Shown here piece after piece: positions 1 through 12,253 of a stretch of DNA of 64,000 nucleotides (positions are counted from its first letter, which is position 1; each line of letters starts with the position of its first letter). A model generated the notes under the pieces. The model did not search any database. It saw only the letters and a list, made by a program, of their open reading frames with translations, and was not told the DNA's origin. Position numbers and translations under genes: made by a program. Origin of the DNA: Prillingera fragicola (taxonomy: Eukaryota; Basidiomycota; Tremellomycetes; Trichosporonales; Trichosporonaceae); the NCBI GenBank assembly GCA_002335605.1, contig BEDY01000002.1:2567021-2631020 (forward strand), read 5' to 3'.

Positions 1-1142
1 AGGTCCAGAACGACCCGTCCCGAGATCTTGCCTGCCTCCAAATCCTTGTACGTCTGCGCGACCTGATCGAACGGCAGAACCTCATACTCCATCTTGACCT
101 TTCCCAGGGCCATAAACTCGAGCGCCTCCTTGGTCTCGTGCCTGTTACCGACGGCCGAGCCGATGACACGCTTGACATTCACGACCATGTCGGCGGGCGT
201 GACCTCCATGTGGCCCGTGTGCGGGAGGCCGATACAGATGAGCGTCCCGCGGGCGCCGAGATACTCGAGGGCCTGCTGGTAGGGCCCGATGACACCGGCG
301 GTGATGATGGCGGCCTTCGCCCCCCCGCCAGTCACCTCTTTGACCTTTGCGACGAGGTCGGGCGTCTCCTTGTAGTCTATCCAGGCGTGCACGCCGTATT
401 TCTCCAGCAGGGCCTTTTTGTCCGCCCCAGTGTCAATGGCGACGACGCGGAGGTTCATCGCGATGGCGTACTGGACCGCCAGGTGGCCGAGCCCACCGCC
501 TGCGCCGGGGATGGCGAGCCAGTCCCCTGGCCGGAGCTCGGTCTTGCGCACGGCATTGTAGGCTGGGGCGTTAGTGCTGCTGCGGCATAGGACTCACTGG
601 TAGCGCCAGCACAGAGAATCGGCGCGGCTTCAGCGAGGTCAAGGCCGTCGGGAATGGGGATGAGATGCGACGTCGCGACGGTGAGGAACTGCTGGACTGG
701 CCTGTCAGCGAGTGCAACTCGGCCAAGACTCACAGGTACCCTGGACGTTGACGCCCGAGACGAGGGTAGCGCCACAAGTCATCTCCTCTCCGATCAAACA
801 CCCCCCACACGACCCGCAGCCGTCCTGCAACAGCTTGATCCCAACCTTGTCGCCGACCTGGACGCCGTCGCCGGGGCGCGTGTGCGGGCCGACGGCAACG
901 ACGATGCCAGTCCCCTCATGCCCCGAGATGAGGGGCACGACGGTCGGCGCGTGCGTGCCCGTGCCGAGGGCGAGCGCGACGTCGCTGTGGCACACGCCAG
1001 AGTACAGGAGCTTGACCAGGGCTTGGCCGGGGCGGATCGACTTGGCGTCCGGCGTCGGCACGGTTTGGAGATCGGGGTACGCGCCGACGGCGGCGCTGAC
1101 CGCCGCGAGGTGCTGGGTGGGGATGGATTTGTCGGTCGTCAT
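1..1142 (-). CDS. Zinc-type alcohol dehydrogenase (3' end cut by window edge)
   Basis: Cytosolic-type medium-chain alcohol dehydrogenase, interconverting primary alcohols and aldehydes with NAD(H). Three exons are visible: 1142-734, 696-598 and 562 to the window edge. Joined, they give about 356 residues reaching GKISGRVVLD, so only a few C-terminal residues are missing. Visible motifs are the catalytic zinc site GVCHSDV and GHEGTG, the structural zinc cysteines in CGSCGGCLIGEEMTC (C-x2-C-x2-C-x7-C), and the nucleotide-binding glycines in GAGGGLGHLAVQYA. The first acceptor must be ggccag, not the cag 5 nt earlier; only then does the family sequence GTFQQFL read through. The start is the ATG at 1142, with a family-typical N-terminus. 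A 1.8 kb non-coding stretch lies upstream. Paralogue type and preferred substrate cannot be told from sequence alone. Confidence 0.93.
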
Positions 1143-2940
1143 TGTGTTCTGGGAGAGTGTGGGCAAGGTAAGAACAGGAGAGGCTATATATGTTGGCACA
1201 GTGGTGAGCCTGGGTGGCCAAGGTTCGTGTCCTTGGTCAGCGGGATAACGTAGCGGAGTAACTTCCCCTATATCCCTTTTTACACCCAGCGTCCACCGCC
1301 CCGACCAGACGCCAGTACGAGCGCAAGGCCGGCAGACGAGTAGCGGAAAAGACTCATGCCGATGTCTGGCGCGTGAGCCGCAGAGAGGCGGACCCGGGCG
1401 GGCCGTGGATAAGATACTGGGTGCGCCATCGGGCCGGTTTGTTCGGATAAATGCTATCGGATAAAGTGGTCGTGAACCTCTCTGCTTGTCGTTTGGTCTG
1501 GCAGTAGAGCGAGAGCCACGACTAGAGCAAGAATAGCATAGAACGAGCATACACTGGGCTGCAGAATCCACTGGTGAGGCTGGAGAAGCAATCCATCGAA
1601 TGTCGCTGGGTCTATCGCACTTGCCCGACAGTGTTCCCGCCGCATATTGAATATCCCTTCGTCTGTCTCGGCCTCCTACTGCGTATAGCTTATCACCTCC
1701 CGTTCCTCTCTCCCACCGACACGGTATGGCACTAAGACTCCAGCGTAACTCCGCAGAGTTATATGTCTTAGGAGCGCTGAGTCAAGTGCAAAGGCGCAGA
1801 ACGGCCTGCGGCTGAGAGGAGACCGATAAGTTGCCGGCTGAGAGAGGTCCGTGGTGCCTGACTCTTCCTTGTAGGCCGCAGTCAGTTGGAAACTCACGCG
1901 GTGTGGATGGGGAGAAGATCGGTGACTGACTAGGTGGTCGCCTCTGAGGCCCTGTAGCGTCTTGTTTGGCAGGAGGCTGAGACGCATCGGCCCAGACGTC
2001 GCTCACGGCGACCAGCGCCTGTGAGGCTGTGGCCACACCGCCGAGTCTGGCTTTCGATCAACACACCCTCTCCCAAGCTGGGCCCTTGTCTAGTAGATTT
2101 CTGCTTCCCATCTACAAGAATGGGGACGGGAAGAGGCGTCAATATTGCATCTCTGGTCGACGATGGCTCGGTGACCAAAGTTCGTCCCGTGAACGCGGAA
2201 CCAAACAAGTCTGCCCCAAGCACCCACATGTCGGCACAACCAATGTTACGAGCTGCAAGAATCCACGGAATTGCTCATGACGAGTCGGGATACTTTGCAG
2301 AGATACTAGTTAGTATGCTACTTACGAGCAAGCGCTTCATCAAACCTAGCATGCAGCCCAGGGTTGATTCCGTCTCCCCCGCACCGCCAGCAGCGACAAA
2401 CTCACCCGTGTTCGTCCCCCGCCCATCCTCTCTCGCTACTAATGTCGCCATGGGCATGCAAACCAGCTACCTCGTCGTCCAATCCACACGATGGGTGGCT
2501 TGGAAAGTTTTCATCAGCACGGTGCAGCGCGTGTCAACTGTGTGGTTGGCTGGTGCTGCTGTGTACGGGGGAGATGATAACATTGTGCCCCATGGGGAGG
2601 GGAGTGGACAGAGTGGGGAGGAGGCACACTCTGTATGTACTCTCTTCATGTCATACCACTGTCCATATGCACATGCATCATGCAACTGCTTTCTCTTTGC
2701 TGCTTGTTCACAGCAGTGCTGCCCACCTGCAGCATAGATGCATACGTATGACCCATGTGCTCGTACGCGCGCGTCTTTGTGGCACGTGATCATCGCCGAG
2801 AGTGCCGAGTGGGGGCATGCGGGGGTGAACACGGCCGAGCACGAGGGGGTCTCTCTTCGTGCAACGCGTGCCCATCCTCCAGCCCACCCTCTTCATCTCT
2901 CACTCCCTCTCAGTCGTACTACTCGCGCATGTAGACAGCC
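1143..2940. other. Intergenic region with a possible gene relic
   Basis: This 1.8 kb separates two divergent genes and must hold both promoters. I see no intact gene. On the minus strand around 2457-1930 there is intron-like structure: gtaagt near 2323, a tactaac box and an ag acceptor. Downstream of it lies an open stretch including RQGPSLGEG. Codon use is less GC-rich at third positions than in neighbouring genes, and no domain is recognisable. It may be a decayed gene or chance. Confidence 0.4.
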
Positions 2941-5900
2941 ATGCGTGCAATCTACACTTGCTCACTCAGAGCAAACACACACAATGGTATGTCCCCCTCC
3001 CGTGTTCAACTCGCTGACATTACCAGGTACCTTGGGCACACTAGGTACGCCTCCACCCAAACCCAACCCCCTCTGAACACAATCCAACTGACTCTCAGCA
3101 CGCGTCTATCGCAGCCTGCACAGCAGCACACACCGCTACAATGCAGCCAAGCCCCCCTCTCCCGCCAAAGACGCAGCTCCCGAAGCACTAGGCATCCCCT
3201 ACGGCAAGCTCACCGTCGGCGTACCCCGCGAGACCTACCCGAACGAAGCTCGCGTGTCCGTCACTCCAGCTGGTGTCGCAACGCTGCTGAAAAAGGGTTT
3301 TTCGCAGGTCCTCGTCGAGCCCAATGCCGGTGCGGCCAGCAACTTTCCCGACTCGGCGTACACTGCCGCAGGCGCCAAGCTCACGCCCGGCGCAGCAGCG
3401 ACCGAGGCCGACATTGTGCTCAAAGTCCGCCCGCCGAGCGTCGACGACGCGGCCAAGCTCAAGGCGGACCAGACGCTGATCTCCTTCCTGTATCCCGCAG
3501 TCAACAAGGACGTCGTCACTGCGCTGCAAAAGACGGGCGCGACGAGTTTTGCAATGGACGCCATCCCGCGCATCTCGCGCGCGCAGGTGTTTGATGCACT
3601 CAGTTCCATGGCCAATACCGCCGGCTATCGCGCCGTTCTCGAGGCTGGAAACGAGTTTGGCAGGTTCTTTACCGGTCAGGTCACTGCTGCAGGCAAGATT
3701 CCGCCCGCCAAGGTTCTGGTGAGTGACGCGACCTGTGGGGGGCGTTGGCTGATGTAATCCAGGTCATTGGCGGTGGTGTTGCTGGTCTGTCGGCGATCGC
3801 GACTGCGCGGCGCATGGGTGCCGTCGTGCGTGGGTTTGACACGCGTCCGGCCGTCAAGGAGCAGGTCGAGTCTCTCGGGGCGGAGTTTTTGACTGTTGAT
3901 ATTGAAGAGGACGGAAGTGGCACGGGCGGGTATGCCAAGGAAATGTCCAAGGTGAGTCTGGCGAGGGTGTAGATGGAGCAGAGCTCGTAGAGGGTCAGCG
4001 CTGACGGCCAGGCATTCATCGACGCCGAAATGGCGCTCTTCCTGGAACAGGCCAAGGACGTCGATATCATCATCACCACGGCTCTGATCCCCGGCAAACC
4101 GGCGCCAAAGCTCATCCTGAAAGAGCACGTCGAGGCTATGAAGCGTACGCTACTTTCGTGGACTGGGCTGACACAACAGCGGGAAGTGTCATTGTCGATC
4201 TTGCCGGCGAGGCAGGCGGAAACTGCGTCCTGACCGACCCGGGCAAGAAGACTGTGCACAACGGCGTGACGATTTTGGGATACACCGACTTGCCGTCTAG
4301 GCTGCCAACGCAGTCGTCGACGCTGTACTCGAACAATATCACCAAGGTGAGCGTCGCGCATGTGAACCCCAACTTCTGTGCTGACACAACGACCAGTTCC
4401 TCCTCTCCATCGGCGACCAGGGCAAGTTTAACGTCAACCTCGAGGACGAGGTGACACGCGGGGCCATTGTCACCTATGAAGGGGAAAAACTTTGGCCTGC
4501 CCCAGTCAAAGCCGCTGCGCCTGCGCCCCTTGCTCCGTCCAAGCCAGTAAGTGCACGCATCCTCCAACCGCACACACAAGGCACACACCTGTGTGGTGTG
4601 TATAGCCGCGCCGATGCTGACAAAACAGCCTGCAAAGATCGAAGAGCCCAAAACCCTACTCTCCCCCTGGCAATCCCAGGTCCGCGCCGTCACGGCCACG
4701 TCGGTGGGTATGGGCACCGCTCTGGGTCTCGGCAAGATCACCGCCCCGGCTTTTATGAACTTGTTCGGCACTATGGGTCTGGCCGGCATCATTGGGTACA
4801 AGGCTGTTTGGGACGTTACCCCGGCGTTGCATTCACCGCTCATGTGTGAGTTGCGAAGCGAGCTGAGCCCAGCTAGAGGATGGAGGAGCTGACCCTTGCA
4901 GCCGTCACAAATGCGCTCTCTGGTCTGGTCGGCGTCGGTGGTCTCTTTGTCGTTGGCGGTGGCATCATGCCCCAGACTTTCCCCCAGTACCTCGCTGCGG
5001 CTAGTGTCCTTTTGGCTAATCTCAGTGAGTGACTCGTGCAGCCGTACACACACATTACATGTGTGGCCAACAGGCGATGCCTGCGTCATGCAGCACACTC
5101 ACACCTTCAGACATCTTTGGCGGCTTCCTCATCACCAAACGCATGCTCGACCTGTTCCGCCGCCCAGGCGACCCTCCAGAGTATCAGTGGCTGCACGGCG
5201 TCCCCGGCCTCCTCTTTGGCGGCGGCATGATGTGGGCTTTTACTTCTGGAGCAGCAGGTCTCGTCCAGGCGGGATACATGGTCTCTACGCTTCTGTGCAT
5301 TGGTGCTCTCTCTGGCCTGTCCTCGCAAAAGACTGCGCGCACGGGTAACTCGCTCGGCATTCTTGGCGCCTTTGTTGGTCTTCTCACCACCCTCCTCGCG
5401 CTCGACCTTACCAAGGAGCAGCTCATGCAGGTCGGTCTGCTGACTGTTATCGGCGGCGGAGCCGGTCTCGCCATCGGCCGCCGCGTCTCCCCCATGGCTC
5501 TCCCCCAGACTGTCGCTGCGCTCCACAGTGTTGTCGGTCTTGCCGCAGTCATGACCTCGGCCGCGGCTGTCCTCGGTCCCGGCCACGGCGACGCCAAGGA
5601 AGGCGCGAGTGCGCACACCAAGACGACGCTTGTCCTCACGACCGCCTATTTGGGTGTGCTCATCGGTGGCGTCACGTTTACAGGTTCGATCATTGCGTTC
5701 TTAAAGCTCGCAGGCAAGATGGGTTCCCGCCCCTTGATCCTCCCAGGCCGGCATCTCATCAACGGCAGTCTCCTCGGCGCCAACGCTCTCACCATGGGCG
5801 CATTCCTGACTATGGGCGCGGCCAGTCCGGCCATTGCCGCTGGATGCCTGGCAGGCAACACGATCCTGTCGTGCGTCAAGGGATTCACGACGTCTGCGGC

Positions 5901-6754
5901 CATTGGCGGCGCCGACATGCCCGTGCTTGTCACCGTGCTCAATGCCTACTCTGGCTTTGCTCTCGTGGCCGAGGGATTCATGCTCGACAACATGCTGCTC
6001 ACTAGTGTAGGCAGTTTGATCGGTGCCAGTGGTAGTATCCTGTCGTACATCATGGTGAGCCCTCTTTTCTTCTGGGACGCTGCTAACGCCAGTGCCACGC
6101 AATGAACCGGTCTCTCGCCAACGTCATCTTTGGCGGTATCGCCACGACGCAGGCGGCCGACGACAAGACCAAGGGTCTGACCGTTGCTAAGACGACCGTC
6201 GAGGAGGTCGTGGAGATGCTGGATGGTGCAGAGAGTGTCGTGATTGTTCCCGGATACGGTGCGTTCATCCGCTGTGGGCGCAAGCTGACAAGACAGGTAT
6301 GGCTGTGGCGAAAGCGCAGTACGCCATTAGCGAAATGGTCGCCGCTCTGCGCGCGCGCGGCATCGAGTGCCGCTTTGGCATCCACCCCGTCGCGGGCCGC
6401 ATGCCGGGGCAATGCAACGTGCTCCTCGCCGAGGCCGGGGTGCCGTACGACGTCGTGCTGGAGATGGACGAGATCAACGACGACTTCAAGTCTACCGACG
6501 TCACGCTCGTGATTGGCGCCAACGACACGGTCAACCCCATTGCGCTCGAGCCCGGGAGCTCTATCGCGGGCATGCCCGTGCTGAATGTCTGGAACTCGAA
6601 GCAGGTCATTGTCATGAAACGCGGCATGGCTGCGGGATATGCCGAGGTGCCCAACCCGCTCTTCTTCTATCCCAACACCAAGATGTTGTTTGGTGACGCC
6701 AAGAAGACTTGTGAGGCGCTGAGTGCTGGGTTGAAGGAGGGGAAGAAGGACTAG
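2941..6754 (+). CDS. NNT: Mitochondrial NAD(P) transhydrogenase
   Basis: Proton-translocating transhydrogenase of the mitochondrial inner membrane; it moves hydride from NADH to NADP+ using the proton gradient. Twelve exons join without a frame break to 1,076 residues: 2941-2986, 3027-3044, 3099-3718, 3763-3951, 4012-4144, 4180-4346, 4397-4546, 4629-4845, 4902-5024, 5111-6054, 6093-6258 and 6297-6754. Order is the single-chain eukaryotic one. An NAD-binding domain I comes first (VGVPRE near residue 45, [11 protein letters not shown] near 230, [11 protein letters not shown] near 336). A long glycine-rich membrane domain follows (about 450-865). The NADP-binding domain III is last ([12 protein letters not shown] near 920, then GANDTVNP). 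I chose the ATG at 2941 because only it stays in frame across the first two introns; a stop lies three codons upstream. It yields a basic, acid-free presequence ([17 protein letters not shown]...). The 18 nt second exon can be skipped in frame. Confidence 0.95.
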
Positions 6755-6945
6755 CTCCGGCGAGCCTCGGAGAGTCGACGGGGATGCAGGGACGAGGGTG
6801 TAGGGTATAGAGGGGCAAGTATACAGAAGTATGAAAGGCGTTACGTGTGCCAGCGGTGGAAGGCAGGATTAGCATAAAGTTGGCTACACGATCGCTACAG
6901 TTGTCTCCATCCGTACTCGCCCCCACGTTCTCTTGACTCCCTCGC

Positions 6946-7838
6946 CTAACACACGCCAGAGGCAGCAATGACGGCCTTTTTGCACGGCCTACTGGACGCA
7001 TCGGTCGGAATCTCCTCAATAGCCCTGACAGCCTGCATGCCACTCGTGACACGCCCAAAGACAACGTGCTTGCCGTCGAGGTATGGTGCCGAGTCGACCG
7101 TGATGAAGAACTGGCACCCGTTGGTCCCCGGCCCAGAGTTTGCCTGCGGCGTCAGTGCCCGCGGTACACGCAGCGACGTACCATGCTGAGGAGCCCGGCT
7201 TGGGTGTGCTTGACGGCAAAGTTCTCGTCGGGGAACGCCCCGCCGTAGATGCTGAACATGCCTGTGCCGTTGCCGCGGATAATGTCGCCGCCTTGGATCA
7301 TAAACTCGGGAACGCTGGGTGTTAGTGCTGCATGGGTAGTGTCGGACGACGCAGGTGCGTGGCCACGCGGCCACGAGTGGGGTGTTTGGTTCCCTGGTAC
7401 TCACACACTGTTCGTCAGCCATGACCCAGAGGTTAGACTTACCGGTGGAAGATGCTGCCCTGGTATCCAATCGGATGGCCTTGATACCTGGGCGTCAGCG
7501 TGCGTTTGGCTTGGGTAGAGACATACTCGGCTGCATTCTTGGCGAGCTGGACAAAGTTCTCGGCCGTTCTGTTCGTTAGCCATGGGCGTGGTGGAGGGCA
7601 TACTTTGGAGTAATGTCAGAGAACAGTTCTGCAGAGTCAGCTGTCGCTCGCTCGGCGCGGCTGCTGCACGACCAACACGGCCTGTTGCACAACACTCACC
7701 CATCTCTATCCGTCCGGCATGCTGGCCTCCAATCTCAATCTCGAAAAACACCTTTGGCCTGGTCACGCCTTCCGGTGCGTCCAGCGACGGCGGCTTGGGG
7801 ATCGCAAAGCTTTGTTTGAGTTTACCGAGGAAGCCCAT
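6946..7838 (-). CDS. Cyclophilin, PPIH-like peptidyl-prolyl isomerase
   Basis: Cyclophilin-fold prolyl isomerase of about 194 residues. The best family resemblance is to PPIH/Cyp20, the cyclophilin of the U4/U6.U5 snRNP: it shares [19 protein letters not shown] and [20 protein letters not shown]. It carries an extra N-terminus of about 30 residues ([17 protein letters not shown]...). The catalytic arginine (FHR) and the F-M-x-Q loop are present. The tryptophan that contacts cyclosporin in human CypA is a tyrosine here ([12 protein letters not shown]). The ATG at 7838 is the first in frame. Seven exons are inferred. One is only 3 nt (7405-7407), and without it the family motif HRVVPEFM loses a residue. 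It diverges from the aldo/keto reductase gene across a 620 bp shared promoter region. Family assignment is firm; the spliceosomal role is by resemblance only. Confidence 0.9.
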
Positions 7839-8459
7839 CTTTGTGAGCTAGAGAGTGTGCAGCGAGGAAGGAAGACTAGTTGATGTGTGGGAGTGTATGT
7901 AACGAGCAGATGTGTTCGAGTAGGACGACGAGAGATGAGTTTCCACATGACGCCGATCATTCAAAAAGAGGGAGTGATCGCCGTTTGTGCGGTGGAGGTT
8001 CCTAAACCTTAATTAGGCCGGGGCGCAAATAAAATAAACATAATAGTCCATTACAAAAATCCAAAAATAGTACTAATGATATTCAAAGTGTCACGTGAAA
8101 TATTGTAATAAAGACTACAATCACAATCCTAATACAAAGTCAGCTCTCATCCACGGCCCGTCCTACCCGGCTGTTACTCCACTCGACTCCATCTGCGCAA
8201 TCCAGTGCTTCTATAAGCACCCGGCCCGGGCAGCTCGGCTTCGTCGAGACTACTCAACACGACTCGACTATGAACCTGCGGAACACATCACTCCGAGTTC
8301 TGTCATCGGATAAATTATCGGCTTGCTAAGATGACATATTACATAATATTGATTCACCTTGTCGTCATGACCTCCACCTCAACATAAAGTCACGACATCT
8401 TGACCGCGTCGTCTCACCCTCATCCCCCTCAAACTGTACACTCACCCCGACTACACACA
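7839..8459. promoter_or_regulatory. Divergent promoter region with an E-box
   Basis: This 620 bp lies between the divergent cyclophilin and aldo/keto reductase starts. Its centre (about 8005-8130) is strikingly AT-rich for this genome. It holds the palindrome TCACGTGA near 8091, a bHLH-type E-box. I see no gene in it. Its promoter role is inferred from position. Confidence 0.5.
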
Positions 8460-9629
8460 ATGGTCAAGCGCTTTATCTCTCTCAGCGACGGCAAGAAGAT
8501 TCCCGCAGTAGGATGGGGAAACGGCACTGGCGGCCTCACCAACTCGGCCAAGGCCGTCGCGTCCGGCAAGATTGCCCTCGACGCGGGGATCTGGCACATT
8601 GACACTGCCCAGTACTATGAGACTGAAAAGGAGACTACCGATGCTATCAAGGAGGCTGGTGTCGGACGCGATCAGGTCTGGATTACCACCAAGGGTGAGT
8701 CTCGCTTCGCTGGAGGCAAGGGGGCACGTGCGTTGTGAGCCGATGCCGCTCGCACCATTGTGGTCCGAACAGTCGTGCAGTGGTCGTCGACGTGCCAAAG
8801 AATTGCTGGAGCCCCTCGGCTTGCCTCTGCACTCCTACTGCTCGCCATATCCACCCTTAGCCCCTCACTAACAATGCAGTCTCCTCCAACACCATCGCGG
8901 CCAAGGCGACTACCAAGGAGAACATTACGCAGAGCGTCAAAGAATCTCTCGAAAAGCTCGGCACACTCCCCGACCTCCTTCTGATCCACAATCCATATGT
9001 CCCCGAGGAGGGCAAGATTGCCGCCTTTTGGACCATTCTCGAGGACCTCGTCCTCGACGGCACGCTCAAGGGTGTCTCGCTCGGTGTCTCCAACTTCCGC
9101 CCCCAGGACCTGCAGGCTGTCTTTGACGTCGCCCGCATCAAGCCTGTAGCCAATCGTGAGTCGCTCTCTATGGAACGCACTGACAAAACAGAGCTCGAGT
9201 TCCACCCTTACGTCCTGGCCCAGCTAGAGCCCCTCCTCGCCCTCCAGAAGGAGCACGGTATCGTCACCGAGTCTTTCGGCCCCCTCACGCCTATCCTCCG
9301 TCACCCCACCGGCGGACCCCTCAAGCCTGTTCTCGAGTCTATCGCCAAGCGCCTCAGCATCGACATTACCCAGGTTCTCCTTCTCTGGACTGTCCAGAAA
9401 GGTGTCGTCGCGATCACAACCTCGGGCAACCCGGAGAACATCAAGAAGATTGCTGCGGTTGATGACCTGCCCGACTTGTCCGCCGAGGATATTGCCGCAA
9501 TCGACGAGGCCGGCAAGAAGATTCACTTCCGTTACTATGTGAGTACCGCAAGGCTGGGCAAGGCTGACGGCTTAGGACGAGCACATGGCCAAGGACTTCC
9601 CCGTTCCGGACCTCCCTAAAGACATTTAG
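8460..9629 (+). CDS. Aldo/keto reductase
   Basis: NAD(P)H-dependent reductase of the AKR superfamily, 303 residues from four exons: 8460-8694, 8880-9155, 9192-9538 and 9576-9629. The catalytic tetrad is visible: Asp and Tyr in WHIDTAQYYETE, Lys at VWITTK, His in LLLIHNPY. LGVSNF marks the substrate-loop region, and ITTSGNPENIKK lies where AKRs bind the 2'-phosphate of NADPH. The N-terminus MVKRFISLSDGKKIPAVGWG is family-typical and follows ACACACA. It sits head-to-head with the cyclophilin gene. Fungal relatives include glycerol/arabinose-type and 2-keto reductases; the substrate cannot be told from sequence. Confidence 0.93.
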
Positions 9630-9773
9630 AATGGTGTAGATAGATGGGTGAGAGACAGCGTATTCTGTAAGGTACTGTGGACCTGTAAGGTATGCAAACA
9701 TGATCTGGCGCGAAGACACTGCCACCTGATGTGCTTCGGCCACTGGGGCTTGTGTGCATGGTCGAACGCTGAT

Positions 9774-11594
9774 CTACTGGCTGGCAGTAGGAAACTCGTT
9801 CTCCACGATCAACTTTTTCTGGACCTTGCCCATTCCCTGTTGGTCAGATCTTTACCAGCTGCGCACTCACATTCCTGGGGATGGCGTCAAAGATCTTGAG
9901 TTTCCTTGGCAGCATGTACGCTGCCAACTCGCCCCGCAACTCATCCCTCAGCTGCTTGAGCGTAAGCTCTGCCCTGGACGTGACAATACACGCGGCAACC
10001 TGATCGTCAGCTTGTCCACCACAGCCAAAACGTAAACTCACAACCTGCCCCCACTCGTCATCAGCAACTCCAACAACAGCGCAGTCGCTGACCCCCTCCA
10101 GCTCCAAGATAGCGCGCTCGACCTCGACGGCCGAAATCTTCTCCCCGCCACTCTTGATGATATCCACACTGCTCCTCCCGAGGATACGCAGCATCCCCCT
10201 GGCCTCCCCCGCACCGGCATACACGCCAACGTCGCCAGTCTTAAACCACCCGTCCGGTGTAAATTCCTGTGCGGTGGCCTCAGGCAGACGCCAGTATTCC
10301 TTGGTAATCCCGGGTCCAGAGACTTGGATCCCGCCCTGCGTCTCCGCGGCCGTGACGATTTCGTCCTCCGCAGCGAGCCGGATCGCCACGCTGGGCATGG
10401 CAAAGCCGACGTAGCCCTTGACGCGCTTGTCGTTCTCCCAGCCCGTAGTCGCGATGAGGCCCGTTTCCGTCATGCCGTAGCGCTCCAGCAGAACCTGGCC
10501 GCCGCCTACGCCGTTGGGGGATTCCCAGGCGGCTTTGAGGGAGACGGGGAGCGGGGCCGAGCCAGAGACTTGCAGGCGGAGCGTGGCTGAGGCGGCTGTT
10601 GCGGCTGATTGCAGTGCGGGAGGGAGGGCGGCGTGGGCTTGAATCAGGCGGGCTGTTGTCAGCTGTGTGCAGAAAGTGAACTTACTGTAGACGGTCGGGA
10701 CGCCGAAGAACATGGTGATTGGCACGGCCTTGTTCGTGTTGATCCACCGATGCCAGACCTGTTGTCAGCTCAGCCCAGCGGTGAACATACCTTTGCAGGG
10801 TCCATCTTGTCCCACATCTCAACGCTAGCCCCAGCCCAAAGACTAGGTAGCAGCGCAACTGCAATGCCATGCAGGTGGTTGAGAGGCAGGACGTGCAGGA
10901 GATTATCCGCCTCGGTCCACCGCCAAGCCTCGACGACGTCGGCGACCTGTGCAGCCAGTGCCGAGTGTCGCGTGACAGCACCCTTTGGCCGGCCGGTCGT
11001 GCCAGAAGTGTAGAGCATCATTGCACGACGCTCACCATCAATAGATGTCAGAGTGGCAAGCACCTGCGCTGCGGGTGTCGACGCTTTGCTCTGCGTTGCA
11101 CGGACCGACTCGAGGTCGATCTGCAGCACGGTGCAGGCTACCCCGTCGCTCTTGGCGGCAGCGAGATGATCGGCGCGCTCACGGTTAGCAGCATCGCACA
11201 CAATAAGCGCGCAGTCGGCGTTGTCGAGCCGATAGACGTGTTCCGGAACAGGAAGTGATGGTAGCAGCGGTACGGCGAGCCCACCCGCGGTCCAGGTCGC
11301 GAGGAGGGCGAGAGTGAAGAGATATCCCTTATCCAGGAGGAGGACGATGCGCGCTTCACCGAGACCGGGATATGTGGGTGCTGGGGCTTTGGGGAAGAGC
11401 TGGGGAGGATCCGCGGGGAGAGAGGTGGGCAGGGCCGTGGAGAGCTGGACGGCGAGCGCCAAGAGGTCCTCCGCAAGAGTCGCGTAGTCTATGCTGAGAT
11501 TGTGGACCGAGTCGACTATCGCTGGGGCTCTCGGCGCTGCTATGGCGCGAGCCGCAATGCGCTCCAACAGAGGATAAGAGGATAAAGCGGCCAT
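9774..11594 (-). CDS. ACSF3-like acyl-CoA (malonyl-CoA) synthetase
   Basis: AMP-forming acyl-CoA synthetase of 559 residues from five exons: 11594-10791, 10758-10686, 10652-10042, 9999-9871 and 9836-9774. It activates a carboxylic acid through an acyl-adenylate to its CoA thioester. The P-loop is MLYTSGTTGRPKGAV. ERYGMTETG, GWFKTGDVG and the hinge/C-domain motif GRSSVDIIKSGGEKIS follow, and the catalytic lysine lies in PRNGMGKVQKK at the extreme end. The pairs HVLPLNHLHG and SVDIIKSGG resemble ACSF3, which makes malonyl-CoA in mitochondria, more than long-chain enzymes. The N-terminus (MAALSSYPLLERIAARAIAAPR) is basic and could act as a targeting peptide. An open frame continues upstream to 12017, but the ATG at 11594 fits the family length. 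Substrate is inferred. Confidence 0.88.
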
Positions 11595-12253
11595 GTTGGG
11601 ACTGCTGTGATTGCCGAGCAATGGGAAGAGGGAAGAGATGGGTCGTAGATGTCGGTCGGCGACCTCCACTCTTGCAACTTTCGGACTTGGCCGGAGGAAT
11701 CTCGGACCAACTGGTTGCCGAGCTTTGGTGGTCCGAGAGGTTGATGCGATATTGGCCCAATGTATGTACGCTCTTCTTGGCACACAGTTGCTAGAGAAAG
11801 TGAACACGCGAGAGAGTGAACACGCGCAATGTGCATAGGTACGAAAGGAAAGGTGAGGGAGAACGGTAACTGGGCCGAGAATGAACGACTGAGCTGCCAC
11901 ACTGCTAATTGGGTTCCCTCTACGATTGTTGTCTGTCGGTGACACTACTGATGGTGGTATGCGTTGACTTGGCTCCCAAGTGAAGATATATGTGGAGAGT
12001 TGCATCCCCTGCACCACTTGTCACTTAGTTCCCCGACTATTGCTTGCCTAATAACAAGACGCATTTTAGTGAGTGGGACAGAGAAATAAATTGGGCGATT
12101 TATTGCCAAATATATTTCTTCATCTCTCTGTTAGTCTGCTTGTTCCTTGTGCCACAGAAACCCCGATACATATCCTACTTGGGCAATGGCCAGCTGGCCT
12201 TACACACAACCGACAACAGGCCAATATTTGGCGCATCATAACCACGAGAAGCA
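11595..12253. other. Intergenic region with a short direct repeat
   Basis: No gene is visible between two co-oriented minus-strand genes. An 11 nt direct repeat (gtgaacacgcg) occurs at 11800-11810 and 11816-11826, in the presumed promoter of the acyl-CoA synthetase. Confidence 0.5.

Noticed and set aside
2021..2737. 238-codon plus-strand open frame
   Set aside because: No domain, no start context, and it overlaps intron-like signals on the other strand.
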